A stretch of 64,000 nt of DNA, taken from positions 310,001-374,000 of the forward strand of contig CAJNOJ010000040.1 of assembly GCA_905250025.1 (NCBI GenBank). The letters run 5' to 3'. This document shows, in pieces, positions 22,737 to 36,400 of the stretch. Numbering within the stretch: position 1 is the first letter of the stretch; every line of letters begins with the position of its first letter. This DNA comes from Adineta ricciae. Its lineage: Eukaryota; Rotifera; Eurotatoria; Adinetida; Adinetidae. The notes below the pieces were generated by a model that did not search any database, was not told where the DNA came from, and saw only the letters and a program-made list of their open reading frames with translations. The translations under genes were made by a program, and so were the position numbers.

Positions 22737-25700
22737 CAACAAAAATATTTCCATATTTTCGTCTAATTTACCCAGCCATGTCATGATCCAGACATGAAGT
22801 GTCTGGAACAGGAGAGTTCTTTCTCCAGATATGATGAATGTATCGATGCTTTCTGAATAATAATGGGAAAATATGTGACATATAATTTCCACTCGAGACT
22901 TGATTGGCTGTGAAAAGTTTCAGGATATTTTGCAATTCAATTGATATAAGCTGTGAACGTCTACGATTATTTCAAGTCCTATTTATGTGATGACGAATAG
23001 AATTTTGTTCTCCTTTTCTAACAGCTGTTATTTCATGCTCTTTAGTCTTTTGTTCAATCAAATTTCTTATCTATTTGATAAGATATTCAACAAATGAATA
23101 TGTACATAACTATGAAAGAAAAAAGTCGAGATTCGATGCAAATCGAACGATATCAACATGCTGATTCTGTCTTTAGTTAATAAAAATAACCAAACTAATA
23201 GTAATAATAAAAACTATAATCATCATAAAAGTGCTACTCTCAATTTCTTTTTTCTCTTCGTTTTTTATCGTTATGTATTTCTCTTTTCGTTCTTCTTTTC
23301 ATACATACGTACACATACATCCATACATCCATATTGTAATCGGAAGAAGAAGGCTCTAGAAGCAACAGCAGCAGCAGCAGTCGAAACAAAGAAACATATA
23401 CACACAAAAAGTCCCATAGAAAGAGGCAATCACTTAGTATTGGCTTTTTTTGAAGAAAAAAACGAGTGGGAAAGGGAAAAAAGGAAGAGTAAGAAAGAAC
23501 AGACGTCGTTTTACATAGGTTGGATGTAATGTACAAAAAGAAGGACGTTATAGAATATTGTAGGAAAGGGACGAAAACCTGCTGTTGCTGCTGTTTGGAC
23601 ACTTAGTAGAAAAAGAAGAAGAAGAAGTTAGAATCTAATCATGCAGTGAGAAGAGAAGGAGCGAAAAAGATAGACAGATAGAATAAAAAGAAAAGAGAGA
23701 AGAAGCAAAATGTCGTCGACGATTCTTGGTGACGCTTGGTCTCATCGTCCTTGAAACGACGTATGTATTCAATGCATTCTTTTTTCTACTTTCATTTGTC
23801 TGTTACAAAGTGAAGTAAAGAAAGGGAAAATTGATAATATGCAAAGAAAAAAATGCATACTCGTAAGAGGAAGAACATACACGCTCCGAAAGTATAAAAA
23901 AGTTTATCCACGCGCTGCGCTGACTTGTTGTATTTCTTCTTCTTCTTCTTCTTCTTCTCATGTACGAATAAAAAAAGGTAGGAATCAACATAACGAGAAA
24001 GGAAGAGGGAGAGAGAGAGAACAACAACAATGGAAAAAAACGTACATTGACGACAACGTCATTGGTAGTGTAGATAAAGATTCTCTTACTGTGTGAAATC
24101 AAGACAGAACTAAGTCATCTTTCGTAACAAGAGCGCTGTAATAATATGTGAGTATACGTAGAGGTGGATGATAGTGAATGCAAAATGAGTAGCTGAATAA
24201 ATAGACAATGAAAAAACGACGACGACAGCGTAAGAGAAGAAGTAGCAGCAGCAACAATTCATACTTTATTCTGTATTGTCTTTTTCATTACCTTGATAAA
24301 GCAAAAGAGGTACAAGTCCGTACGAAGTAAAACAAGAGTTTCCTATAGCTGTTTGTAAATTCTATGGATTTATAGAGCGAATAGGACAGATGATGATTCT
24401 TTTTTTCTTTTGTTTTTAAGTTATGAGGATTGAGTACATGTTGTTTGAATAATTATACATTCTTTCATTGTACAACTCACATTCGTTGTAGAATACAAAC
24501 TAAATAATAAATATTTTCGATTGAATCGTTTGTTATATACACAAATGCATGAGATACTTTTTCTTTTTTCTAGTAAACAATACATTTTTTCATCTCAAAT
24601 CATGCGGAAATAGTTAGATGAAGCTTTTTTCTTTCCATCATTTTGGATCCGCTAGTCTGCGTTAGATTCTTTCCTTTCCGCTACGTTTTTTTCTCTTCTT
24701 GCTGTACGCTCATACACACGCACACACACATAGAACTCCATTTTCCCCTCTGTGCAATACATCATTTCCGTGATGGTGTTGTGTGCGTGTATTTGCCTTT
24801 TTTTTCTTGCTTTTTGTCATCTTTCTATATATGCGTTGCCTATGTTGAACGTTTTTTGTTCTGAATAAAAGGAAGAACGTTGGAGACGAGAAGTACAAAA
24901 AATATTCATTAGGATTCAGGTTTTCCTTCTCTTTCCTTCTTTTTCTCTCGTTTGAACACACAATCGATGAATACAGAAAAAAGCAAAGAATGTCCAGAAA
25001 AAAAACTATTCATATAATGTTATACAACTCTAGTTTTTGTTTCTATTCTGCTTTCCCCTTTTTCTTCTTCTTTCTCAACCAACAGTAATGAGTGAGCTGA
25101 AGAAAATCGAACGAAGAGAAAGGAGAAGAAAAAAAAAAGAACCTCAGAAATATGCATATAGAAGTATTATACACGCAATTGTGAACATGATGGATAGAAG
25201 AAGAAGAGAGGAAAATGCGGAATAGAGGAACGAAGAGGAGGAGTTTTTCAAGAAGAAGAAGAACAAGAACAAAAAAGGGAACATTACTATTGCGCTGTTC
25301 AATCCTGACCGTGGTGCCACCACGAAGCCTGTCTCGTCGTCCTTCAAAAAAGTGCCTGTCTATTCTTTTCCTCTGTGTTATATATGTGTGTGTGCGTGTG
25401 TATGCAAGAGAAAAACACCGAAGAGAAGAAAAAGAAGATGAACTGTTCTGAACATCATCAGCAGCATCAGATTCAACGAAAGAGAAAAAAATGAACGAGC
25501 AAACAACCTACTCCTCTTCCCGTTCTCTCTCCTGGTAATAGTTATAGCACGCATAGAAAATATGTTCATACTCGAGTAAAAAGAAAGTTCGACGACAATT
25601 TTTCCTTGCTTTCCTACATCTTCCCACCCTCTGTTTCCATTGAATACTGCTTCCTATCTTTGTATGTATTTTCCTCGTAGGAGAGTTTTCCGAAGAAGTT

Positions 25701-25897
25701 TGACGGTATTTTTTCACATGTCGATTGTGAGCATATAGGTGAACGAGACGAGTCTTATCAACTCATCGTTCTTTTGCCGACTAACATTACAGGTACATTT
25801 ATTAGATTAGGCAACTTATATTACGTGTTGAATATGTTCATACTGCAGAAGACAAAATGAAAGACAAGTCTATTGTTCTATTTCTCCTTTTCTAGAA
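22737..25897. other. Long low-complexity flank upstream of the zinc-finger gene
   Basis: About 3.2 kb rich in purine/pyrimidine tracts, GAA/TTC and GCA/GCT repeats and poly-A/T runs. Long frames here are compositional (poly-Ser, poly-Arg, poly-Phe). CTAG at 25896, just before the ATG at 25898, has an acceptor-like shape, and a GTGAAC donor-like site near 25739 could mark a noncoding 5' exon. No protein-coding or RNA gene supported. Confidence 0.5.
23935..23958. repeat. (TTC)n microsatellite
   Basis: Uninterrupted run of TTC units within the low-complexity flank. Confidence 0.9.
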
Positions 25898-28721
25898 ATG
25901 ACCACTGGGACGAATATAAAAGATCGATGTCGTCTTTGTTATACACGTCTAAAAGATTCATCAACTTCTCATCATAAATTATGGTGTGCCCAACATAACC
26001 ATCAAATCTACAACATATATAAACGTCGGCCGTATCGCTACCGTGACCTTATCGTGCGTTATTTATGTATTCGCTTACCCGAGAATGAAATAACCAGTAA
26101 TGGAAATGATCCGACGGATCGTTATTCGCATGTTGTTTGCGGTACGTGTGCTGCGTCTTTGAATAAACTTGACGCAGCATTTCGAACGTTTCAACAAACG
26201 CAGAAAGTTTTGCGATCAAAATTCCGTAAAACGTCACATATTGTTCATTATCAATTGAATAAACAACTAAAGAATTATTCGTCGGAAAAATCATCTTATG
26301 AAAACCCACAAGGAAAACCTCCCGAAAGAATCGAACAGAATCAAGATAAAGACAATGTACCCAAGCGACAATCGAAACGGAAAGGTGCGCCAAAACATAT
26401 TGATCAAACGATGAATAATAGTTTAACGCTGAAGAAACCGACAGGTAGTATGCAATTGATTGTGAAAATCCATTCGCCTGATCGTCAAGGTGATGACGAT
26501 GAATCGGAAGATAACGAAGGTGACGATGACTTACAAGACACGAGTTCAAGTTCACCGACCAAACGAACGAGTCCACGACGAAAATCGTTTCAAATATCTG
26601 AACCTGATAAGACGAATCCAAAGAAAAAGTTTAAACGCTTAACAAAAGATCAAAATGCATCGAATAACGAACGATACAACTGTGTAAATCTCTTGAAACC
26701 AAATATACTTACTGATATACCATTGTCTTCGAATCCAAAAACTCGACCCAATTCTCTTTCTTCGAACAGTCGACCAATCAACTCGGTGAAAGGCAATCAT
26801 ATTGAACGTATTGCTGTTTCTCTACGATCTGTATGTATCACACACGGGAATGAAAAAGCAACCAGTCGTTTTCTCTCTTCATCTAGGGAACAGAAGCTCT
26901 TTCAGATATTGGTAATAATACATTAAATCTTCTAAATGGCACAACCGATCATCGTAAGTGAGAAGCTTCCTTTCATCAGATTTCATTGGTTTTTGATTCT
27001 GAATATCTTTCATTTCTTCTGATTGTAATAGTTTAAGGTAAGAATGCATGAGTTCTGAAGAATGCCAACATATATCACAGGATGTTTGCTGTGACAATAT
27101 CTTTTTTTTGATTTTCTTTGTTCTTCAATATTGATCTCTGTGTATATATTCGTCTCTTTTTCTTTGCATTAAGACTCGATAAAAACGCGTGGAGGAGGAC
27201 GCCGAAAGCAATCATCGACATTAGAAGTTTCCACGACAAATAACATTCTTTCATCGACAGTGCCATCACCTTCGTTCGATGATAGCATGAATGGCAATGA
27301 TCGTGATGACGACGATGACGATGATGACGAGTATTCCATTGGCGGAGCGAGTAATGCGAGTTCAAACACGAGTACAACTGTGGTCAATCGACAAGTTAAC
27401 GCAAATATTCCAAATGTGAATAAGAATCTACCGACATCAATATCGACAACACCCACGGCCGAAGGTTTAACAATTACAGCAATCAATCAAACCGGGCAAA
27501 AACAAGTGTTCATGGCCAAACAGCTGGGTAACTTAAAGAAATACCAATGCGGTCTGTGTGAGAAAATTGTAACTAATATTCAAATTCACGTGCGACGTCA
27601 TACAAATGATAAACCATATCCATGGTACGAGCAATTTCTACTTTAATCAAATAATTCCTTCTCTCTCTCTCTCTCTCATTCATCGTAGCACTTATTGTGA
27701 GAAACGGTTTACCAATTCAGGTGATCTTCAGATTCATGTGCGAATACATACAGTAAGTCTATGAAGTAATGCATGTTGATTACGATGCTCTTTCACTCTT
27801 ATCTTGACATTTCATTAGATTTTGTAAGCTCATTAGTTTAAAGGTACTAAAATCCCTTCGTGATGATTAGCTTTGCGTTGCAACTTTTTTTTGGTTCCTC
27901 TAGAAGGATACTTGGGAACATAGAATCGTCAGCCAAAGAGGAAAAAACTGATATTCGATGAGAACATGTATACACGCATTTACCGATGAAATCTTTCTAT
28001 CAATATACAATTCTTCTTGTCAGTTCTCAAAGGAAATTTAATATCAATGAGAAAAGAAAGCGATAGACAACCTGCCAAGGTCAAAGACAAGGTTTCTAAC
28101 CTCGAAATCTTATGCCAGCCATGACCTTCCCTCATTAGAAAACTGAGACGATCTTTTTTATATTTTCTTCAGGGCGAAAAGCCATACGCTTGTCCATTGT
28201 GTTTGAAAAGTTACCGTACAATTGGCAATTTCAACAGTCATGTGAAAACTCATGATTCGGGCATCCGACCACATCGATGTGACTTATGTAATCAAACATT
28301 TCCAATACCTAAAGATTGGTATTCTCATTTGCGTTCGAGTCATCGTTCTCGAACGGCAAATATCAATAATAATTCAATCACATCCTCGTCATCTTCATCA
28401 TTGAATTCAACAAACACAACGACTACCGTGACTCAGCCGCTATTTGCCAGCAATAGCGTCACAAGTCAGCAACAAAATAGCGAAAGATTCACTCCGAATA
28501 AAGTTAAACTAGAACCGATCAATCGTTCTCAATTACAAATCAAATCTTCGAATGACAAAGCTTCTCCTTCTGAAGACGACGATCAAGAGCCTGTAGATAT
28601 GTCCACAAGAGACGATTCCAATGGTGAAGATGATGATGAAGTTGATGAAGGTGAAGAAGAGAATCATCAACAATCAACACATAATCTACTTGCAAATGTC
28701 TCATCTCCTGTTCATGCTTAA
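25898..28721 (+). CDS. ZAD-type C2H2 zinc-finger protein
   Basis: Probable nuclear DNA-binding regulator. The N-terminus carries a zinc-finger-associated domain: CRLC (Cys11/14) paired with CGTC (Cys81/84), plus an intervening helix-rich stretch. A long Lys/Ser-rich linker with acidic tracts (DDDDDDDDEY) follows. C2H2 fingers come next: YQCGLCEKIV...HVRRH, then [27 protein letters not shown] (split by introns at 27626 and 27751), CPLCLKSYRTIGNFNSHVKTH and HRCDLCNQTFPIPKDWYSHLRSSH. The first finger has an unusually short spacing between its Cys and His pairs. The acidic tail contains EPVDMS. Exons: the first ends near 26830; small exons follow; the intron 27752-28172 is long for this region. 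The ZAD places it nearest animal ZNF276-like proteins, but orthology is unproven. Confidence 0.83.
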
Positions 28722-29742
28722 TAAACTAGTCAAAAAAGAAGAAAAACAAATGCCAATTCTCTCCGAACAGTATCAATGAATTTCGAAATGAAGATGAACA
28801 GCCAAGTCAGTCTTTCTCTTGTGATTGATGTTTTTCTTTTCTTTTTCTTTGTCGTGATTCTTCGTAGCGCAATATCATCTGTATTATTTCTATTCTTCTA
28901 ATTGTTGTCTGTATCGTATGAGGATGACATTCTTGTATATTTCCTTTTCGTTTTGTTTCCATCTAGGTGAATCGAAGAATGAATTGTATTTTCTATGTTT
29001 TTCGTGTATATATTTATACATCATTGTCGTGTCTTCTGGTCATTCGTTCTTTTCCTATCAATGTATTTTACTTGGGGCAGTGGATTTCGTTTTACTCTTC
29101 TATTTTCCACGCATTTAGCCGATGCGTAACAGTATTCGATGAAATGAAACACATGCGGTCAACTTTTTTCCAAAGAAAACGAGACAAACTTTTTCTCCGA
29201 GTTATCTATCTTTGCATTTTGAACTACTGAATGAAAGAATATATTGTATACGTTTCTTTGCTGTTTGAAAACAAAACCCGAAATAAATATGTGAAGATAT
29301 TCGATGAATTTGTCTGCATTTTTAAACACGTACTTACCCTGAGAGGAACAAAGCACACTGATTTGTATGTATGTCATTGGAAAATCAAGGTTAGTTGTTA
29401 TATGAAACTTCTCTCGTCCAGACGTGAGTATTTTATTAAAGGTATCATCTTTTGATTCATGTCGTCTATGTTTGAAATGTCAATAATTGGATGATATGAT
29501 TTCAAATCATGTCAGTGTAGCATCAACACAAGTTTGTCGAAGAAAACGACAGGTATATAGTCGGTTAACAATCAATTATTTTCTTTATATTCATTCAGAA
29601 GAAAAAACGAACTGTGTGTTAACGGATAAAAACCTAAAAATTATATTCATTCTGATCTACATGTTCTTATTATAGCGAAGATTAGATATCACATGTATCG
29701 CATTCGGAATAAAAGAGATTCCCAAGTCATCACAATCTTGTT
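28722..29742. other. Intergenic between convergent genes
   Basis: T-rich 3' flank of the zinc-finger gene and downstream flank of the minus-strand innexin gene. Only short frames lacking domains. Nothing else seen. Confidence 0.5.
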
Positions 29743-31219
29743 TTAAACTAAATTCTTTTCTTCATCATCGTTATTGATTTTATTCCAGGTTGTCGAGTAT
29801 TGCGGAGCGCCATTTGGATGTGTGGCTGAACGAGATGAATATTGTGATTGACCATTGGAAGGCTCAATGGAATGATCATTGTTTAAATGTTTGTCCGGAT
29901 ACGTTTCACAATAGTGTTTATACAACCGATCAATAATTTCACCGACGATAATATCTTGTCCATTTCTTGCTAATAATCGAAGTGCAAAACAGCCGTCTTC
30001 TTGTAGATAATCTCGGACGAACTGTTTAATTCGTATTTCTTCATCTAATCGTTTTTGTTGACTAATGTGATCACCAGAATTAGTGAGAGAGATGTTTTGC
30101 ATCATCAATTTGCGTCGGACGTAAGCGGAACGATTATCAACACGAATAATACGAAAGAGCCAAGCTAAGAAATCACCTATGTTGAATGCGGCTAAGAGTA
30201 AAATCCAGAACCAGAGAACAAGAAAGATTTTCTCATTGAACAAATTGATTGGTAAAACACATTGAACTGTATAACGATGGACGATGCCAACTTCTCGAAT
30301 ATGGAAATCACACAGTGTGACACGTGGAAATCGTTTTGATTCACCCCAATCGAGACCGCGCATAAATTTGTTAATGACTTCGAAACCAAATAGATGATAT
30401 TCATTACCTAGGAAAGCATTCAAGAGAAAGATTTGGATTAATGAATTGATAAGGAATAGTAATTTAACGAATGTGAAAAGTACGACAAGATAAGCACTTA
30501 GATGACGATGACGCCAGAAGGCCACATGATACCAGAATTTTTGAGGAACCGTTTTCGAACGATGGTGATGGGGTATTGGACTTGTGTAACGATTTTCGAT
30601 ATATACTCGAATCGAATTGTAAATGTAATCAACCGCTTTTTCTCGTTCTGCAGTCGGATTTTCTTGTTGCTCTTGCTTCATGGCTTGGTCGACTAACTTC
30701 TCGATGTCGAGACCTGATTTATTATTTAATGATCGCCAGATCATACGAGGAAAATAAAAACAAAGTGCCATAAACATCAGGATAAATGGCGACCATTGAT
30801 AGTATTTAAGCATTCCTATGCAATTCAAAAGAAGAAACATCAAAACAACACAACGAAACATCTACTCAACACTCACGTTCATATCGAGTATTCTCAGCAT
30901 GTGGAATATCATGTTCCATTGGCACATAATACGTATTCATGATCCAACATATATCATTTGCATATTTTTCATAACCACCTGTGAATTGGGCAGGCACCTA
31001 AATGAACGCAAAAGTCAGTTGTCAAAACAAAAGCAGAAAAGACTTTACCCAACACGTAATTGGCGCACCGAAGTATTGTTGGGTGGTAACAATACCTGCG
31101 AAAACTAAGATCATTGTCACCGTATATCTATGATTGAGTCTGTCGATGAAGACATCATCATTTCGCGCTGCATGGTGTTTACCGGCACTTAATTTTTTAG
31201 CAAACTCCAATATATCCAT
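29743..31219 (-). CDS. Innexin gap-junction channel subunit
   Basis: Innexins form invertebrate gap junctions and hemichannels. Three exons. The first (MDILEFAKKLSAGKHHAARND) ends in TM1 and CW. The second gives VPAQFTGGYEKYANDICWI, with both cysteines of extracellular loop 1. The third begins at MLKYYQWSPFILMFMAL, the family's YYQW signature at TM2. TM3 follows (YLVVLFTFVKLLFLINSLIQIFLL), then extracellular loop 2 with cysteines in TLCDFHIREVG and TVQCVLPINLFNEKIF, TM4 (LVLWFWILLLAAFNIG) and a cytoplasmic tail ending EEKNLV, which could be a PDZ-type ligand. About 460 residues, normal for innexins. All four structural cysteines are present. Confidence 0.95.
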
Positions 31220-32152
31220 AGTGATATATGTTAATCAATCAAAAATAAGACGAAAAAGAAGATATTTGCTTTCGGGTTAAGAAATCTTTATGCCTATATA
31301 TCACTTCGAACTTGTGAAATATTGTATCGGGACATATTTGCGTTACCTGTTCTATTAAGTATTCAATTCGCCGCTATTTTAGTCTTTCAAATCAAAGGTT
31401 AATGTTATCATTTCTTTCCTTTTGTTTCTCATCATAAAGAAGAGTCAATGCTATCATAAAGAAAACCGTTCGAAATGTACCAATTGCACTAATTTCTCTT
31501 CTCTTTCCTCTTCTTCTCTATTGTATTCAAATCGATCATCCTCGATCTTTCTTCTCTTTCAACTCAACTCTACCCATACGATCACCTTATTTTCTTTTTT
31601 CCTGCAAAGAAGACGAAAGGTGATCAGATCATACACACATTTTTGTAATAATGGTTACATCACATTCAAATACACATTTGTCTCTTACCCATCTATCTAC
31701 AACGTCCATATTTATCTTGGAATTTGGAACAAAATACGAAATGGACATCAGAAGTTCATTCTCACTTCTCTCCCTTCCTCTCTCTCATATTCGAGAACTC
31801 GAAAACATCATTCTTACGAAACTCTCTTCATCAACTTACCCTTCAAGATAAGACGCAAGTATCGAACTCACTGTGAAAGCCTCACGTAAACCTTGATGTC
31901 ACTCATGAAAATAAAAGTCACATTGTCGTCCTCTCGGTCATTTTCAAGAAGCGAGATAGCGTGAATGAACTTTTTACGATCAGAATATATAAAATACAAA
32001 TCATTACCACGAAACCACAAGTCAAGGGACACGTATCGAATAAAAGCATCTAAAGCAAATAGATAATTTTCAAAAAAAGGCGAACGAAAAAGAGAGAAAA
32101 AACGTAAAAAAAGAGCGCAAACGGATTTGTATAGTACAACGATGAAATCTTT

Positions 32153-32208
32153 CTTTTCTCTCTCTCTCTCTTTCTTGGTCTTTTTCTCCACTCTCTCTCT
32201 CTCTCTCT
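32153..32208. repeat. (TC)n microsatellite pair
   Basis: Two uninterrupted TC runs separated by about 18 bp; frames crossing them read poly-Glu/Arg and are not genes. Confidence 0.85.
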
Positions 32209-33286
32209 ATCGCATTTTGTGTCATCAATCGATGAAAGGTCCAACCTTTCTTTTTCGTTACACTAACTATCGAAAGATAAAGTTGAAACATAGAATAAAT
32301 TGAAGATGATACTAATACATGTACATAAGTAATCAACTACACATAGTTCCTTTTGTTTTTTTTTCAAATTTGTTTCTTCGAGTTGAAAAAGAGAAAGCAT
32401 ATAGAGGTATTTAACGCACATTGCATCATGTTGGTACTTGACGTTATCTTAAAAATTAAGCGTAGTGCACTTCTTCAAATAGAAGAAACACCAAAAGGGA
32501 ATCTTAACAGATGGAAGAATCGTTTCTTTCGTCAATAGATCAAATCTCCTCTATTTTTACATATTAATCAAAAATAAATATACAATTCGATTTCGTTTTC
32601 TTTTCTTTTCAAACGAATCATGTTGAATATTTAGTCAAGCAAATTGCTTCATAGAAGATATATCAATTGCAAACACATTTGCAAATTTAAGCTTATCTAT
32701 TCGTCGATAAAATTTATTTTATTTCATTTGTGTCTTTTTTTACTTTGATAAAGAATAATATTGACTTGCAAATTTTTTATCGAGGCATTCGATTCATTCA
32801 GCGAATTGACATATTCATTGTCTATTCGCGAATGGATTTCATTCAATTCTCAAAATATGACCTGACGGGAAAACTTTTATTGATGTTTCTGTCTGTCGTA
32901 TATCTACTTTCTAAGGAACGTGCTTCACTGTCAATAATATGTTGAAACAACACGATGAAAATCTCGTCAAATTTACCGATTATTTATCTTTTTTCTCTTT
33001 TCTCTCGTAAAAGACAAACAAATATTACGGAAAATAATACGACAGCAGCAAATGAGAAGAAATTTTTTTCTTCGATTGTTTTCTGATAACAAATATTTTT
33101 GGCAGTAAAATACACAGAGGAATTCATAGAATTCTATATCTCCCGCCTGAATTGACTGTTGACGTCAATAGTTGACCAAAAATCGATATAATTTCATTGT
33201 GCGAGAGTTGTTTTTTAATTTCTACTTTTTCCTATTAGGAAATGCTATCTAACTGAACGAGAGAGTGAAAAAGAGAACAATCTATC

Positions 33287-33294
33287 AATATATA
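33287..33294 (+). promoter_or_regulatory. Candidate TATA box of the polycystin-2 gene
   Basis: TATATAAG about 115 bp before the ATG at 33402. Confidence 0.35.
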
Positions 33295-33401
33295 AGAAAA
33301 CGACATTTCTCATAGGAGTTAGAAGAGAAAGTAAGTACGTGTGAACATTCAAAGTTACTCGACAGAATATTTCTACACGATACGACACGGAAAGTATCGA
33401 T

Positions 33402-36400
33402 ATGGCTGCTAAGTTCAATGATCGATCACTTTCGTATGATGGTTCACCTGTTCATAAACAATCTGGTAAAGGAAAGATCAGTCCTGCAGGCAGCCCAGAT
33501 ATCTTCACGGTACAACCTGGTGGAGAGAAACGAAGTGTGGCACATTCCGATGAATTGCAACGTAGTCCAGCGGCACAACGTGGTATCGGTCGAACAATTC
33601 TTCATGGCATTCGTTGTGAGTATGAGTACAATTTTGAGTAGTTTCGAATTTGAAATGTTTAGCACTTTGGGCTACGCGGCAAACAGAGAAAGATCTTGGG
33701 AAAAACAAAGATTTGTACGTAAAAACAACTATTCGAGAACTGATCGTCTACTTGGTCTTTATCGTCGTTCTATGCATTAGTGAGTACACAATCATAGCTT
33801 ACGTTATCATGCTCAATATTCAAATCTTCTACAAGAGAAATAAGACAGTCAATATGTAACTTTATATGTTGACATAAGATATATCACGTTCATATAATAA
33901 TATGAAGTAACGTATATCTAAGAAATTTATTGGGTGTAGTTTTCTTTTCCATACGAGCCGTTCCGTTTTAATCGACGTTTTTAAATAAATGATCTGGTAT
34001 ATTTAGTTACCTTCGGAATGACATCGTCAAAGACGTACTATTTCACCACAGTCTTACGTACGATATTTACTGAACGAAAGATTATCGATATTGGCGACCA
34101 ACCAGCCTTTGATGATATTGCAAGTTATGATGATTTCTGGGGCGTAAGAGGCTTCTTTTCACAGATTTGATTTAATCAAAGAATGAACTTTCTTAGGTTA
34201 TGAGTGGTCCAGTTATGAATGGCTTGTTTCCAACGCAATGGTACAACGGTGAAAATGTCACACAAGATCAAGTCGGTTTCGTTCTATTCGAAAACAAAAT
34301 TATTGGTTTACCACGTCTTCGTCAACTTCGCGTAAGCTTAACGTGTAATGGAACAGCTCGTTAAATGCAGATTTTACTGTAAATAGATGAAAAATAATTC
34401 GTGTGTTGTTCATAAAAAATTCCGATCGATGATTCCCGATTGTTATGCACCGTACAGCAGTAGCAAAGAAGATCGCGACCCATTTGGATCAGAAAATGTC
34501 ACATCCAAAACTGCGTACGTATAAATCTCGTTTCGTCCTAACGTTTCCTACAACCAAAGCGATCCTTTTCACTTTTAGTTGGCGTTATCAATCATCGTCG
34601 GAGCTCGATGGCCTATCAGATAGCGGTTTGGTCTCTCGATACAGCGGCGGTGGTTACGTCGAAGATTTACAACGAGATTATAGTCTTGCTCTAGCGCAAC
34701 TCAATGATCTGAAAGCTAATCTATGGCTTGATCGTAGTACCCGTGTTGTTTTTCTTGATTTCACATTGTACAATGCAAACATCAACCTGTTTTGCCAAAT
34801 TAAATTAACGGTTGAATTTCCAGCATCAGGTGGAGCTGTCCCATCAAAATCATTCGCATCTGTCAAACTGATTCGAGTAAGCATATCGAAACGCACGCGG
34901 ATTAAAGTAATGTTTGTCTTGCTTTTAGTACGTTACCTCCATGGATTATTTCGTCTTGGCATGTGAAATCTTGTTCATCATCTTTACAGTTTACTACACA
35001 GTCGAAGAAGTTCTTGAAGTAAGTTTGTGGGTGATCTTCATCTTCTATAAATATGAATTGAACTGAATTTTAGATTGCTCGATTTAAACTTCACTATTTC
35101 AAAACCATTTGGAATATTCTTGATGTACTTATTCTTTTAATCTCATATATTTGTATTATATTCAATATTTACCGTCAAGTAAAAGTTTCGGAAATTCTCG
35201 ATGAATTATTGAACAATTATAATACTTTCTCCGATTTCGAATTTCTCAGCTATTGGCAATTGCAATTCAACAACGTCATTGCATTCACCGTCTTTCTCGC
35301 ATGGATCAAAGTGAGTATTTCATGCGAAAGGTTATTTCGATTTCACTCGATTTAGATCTTTAAATACGTTTCGTTCAACAAAACCATGACACAACTATCA
35401 ACAACATTATCACGCTGTGCAAAAGACGTCCTCGGCTTTAGTGTCATGTTCATGATTGTATTTTTGGCATATGCACAATTGGGTTACTTACTGTTTGGCT
35501 CAATGGTTGAAGACTACAAAACATTTAGTACATCAATGTAAATTTTGAACCGAAAAACGATTCGATGTTTCTATTCTGATGAAAACTTTTCATTTAGTTT
35601 CACATTGTTTCGTATCATTTTGGGTGATTTTGATTTCGATGGTACGTATTCCGCTTGCATCTTATGTAATATTATCTTGCCTGTTTTAGCTATTTTGAAC
35701 GTTCATCGCGTTCTCGGACCGATCTTCTTCTTGACCTATGTCTTTTTCGTTTTCTTCGTCTTACTAAACATGTTCTTGGCTATTATCAATGATACATACG
35801 CCGAAGTGAAGAATGATATGGGCAATCAACAATCAGAATTTGAATTGGGAGAATATTTCAAACGATCCTACGGAAGAATGCTTGAACGTTTGCACTTCAA
35901 ACGCGAAGTGAGTGTCTCCATTGATCCCAATGTAAATCTTCATGTTTTCACATCTTTTTTAAGCGTGTTAATGATATACAAAGTGCATTAAAAACTGCTG
36001 ACCTTAACAAAGACGGTGTGATCGACGTAAGTGAAACGTAAAATTAATCAAAGAAGAAGTCATTCTATTTTTAGTTCGATGAATGGCGTCGAGCATTGAA
36101 AGAACGTGGTTTCACAGATACTGAAATCGAGAATGTTTTCACGCGTTATGATACTGATGGCGATCGTACTCTTCGTAATGTCGAACAAACTCGATTCAAA
36201 ACTGATTTGAATACACAAGCAAAGGATCTTGATCAAGATATTCAGAACTTAAAAGATGAACCTGGAAATGTCAAGTAAGAGAAGACCTTACTTTTGATCT
36301 TTGCTTTTTTTATCACTTAGGGTTGATTTAGTAAATTTGCCGGTGCAAATTTCAATGAAGTGAATAACCTTAATCATATATCTTTCGATGAATTTAAGAT

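Larger units (their letters stand above)
31220..33401. other. Intergenic between innexin and polycystin genes
   Basis: AT-rich spacer between divergent genes. Contains (TC)n tracts at about 32157-32173 and 32191-32208 and a TGACGTCA-type palindrome core near 33160. No coding region with domain support. Confidence 0.5.

Noticed and set aside
23158-25717. Long open frames on both strands in the low-complexity block
   Set aside because: They read poly-Ser/Phe/Arg/Lys, follow repeat composition and overlap each other; no motif or splice support.
31868-32336. Glu/Arg-rich minus-strand frames
   Set aside because: Produced by the (TC)n tracts; three overlapping frames of the same composition.
33160-33170. 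CRE-like TGACGTCA as a regulatory site
   Set aside because: Short palindrome near-matches also occur near 39788 and 63672; without conservation they cannot be called functional.
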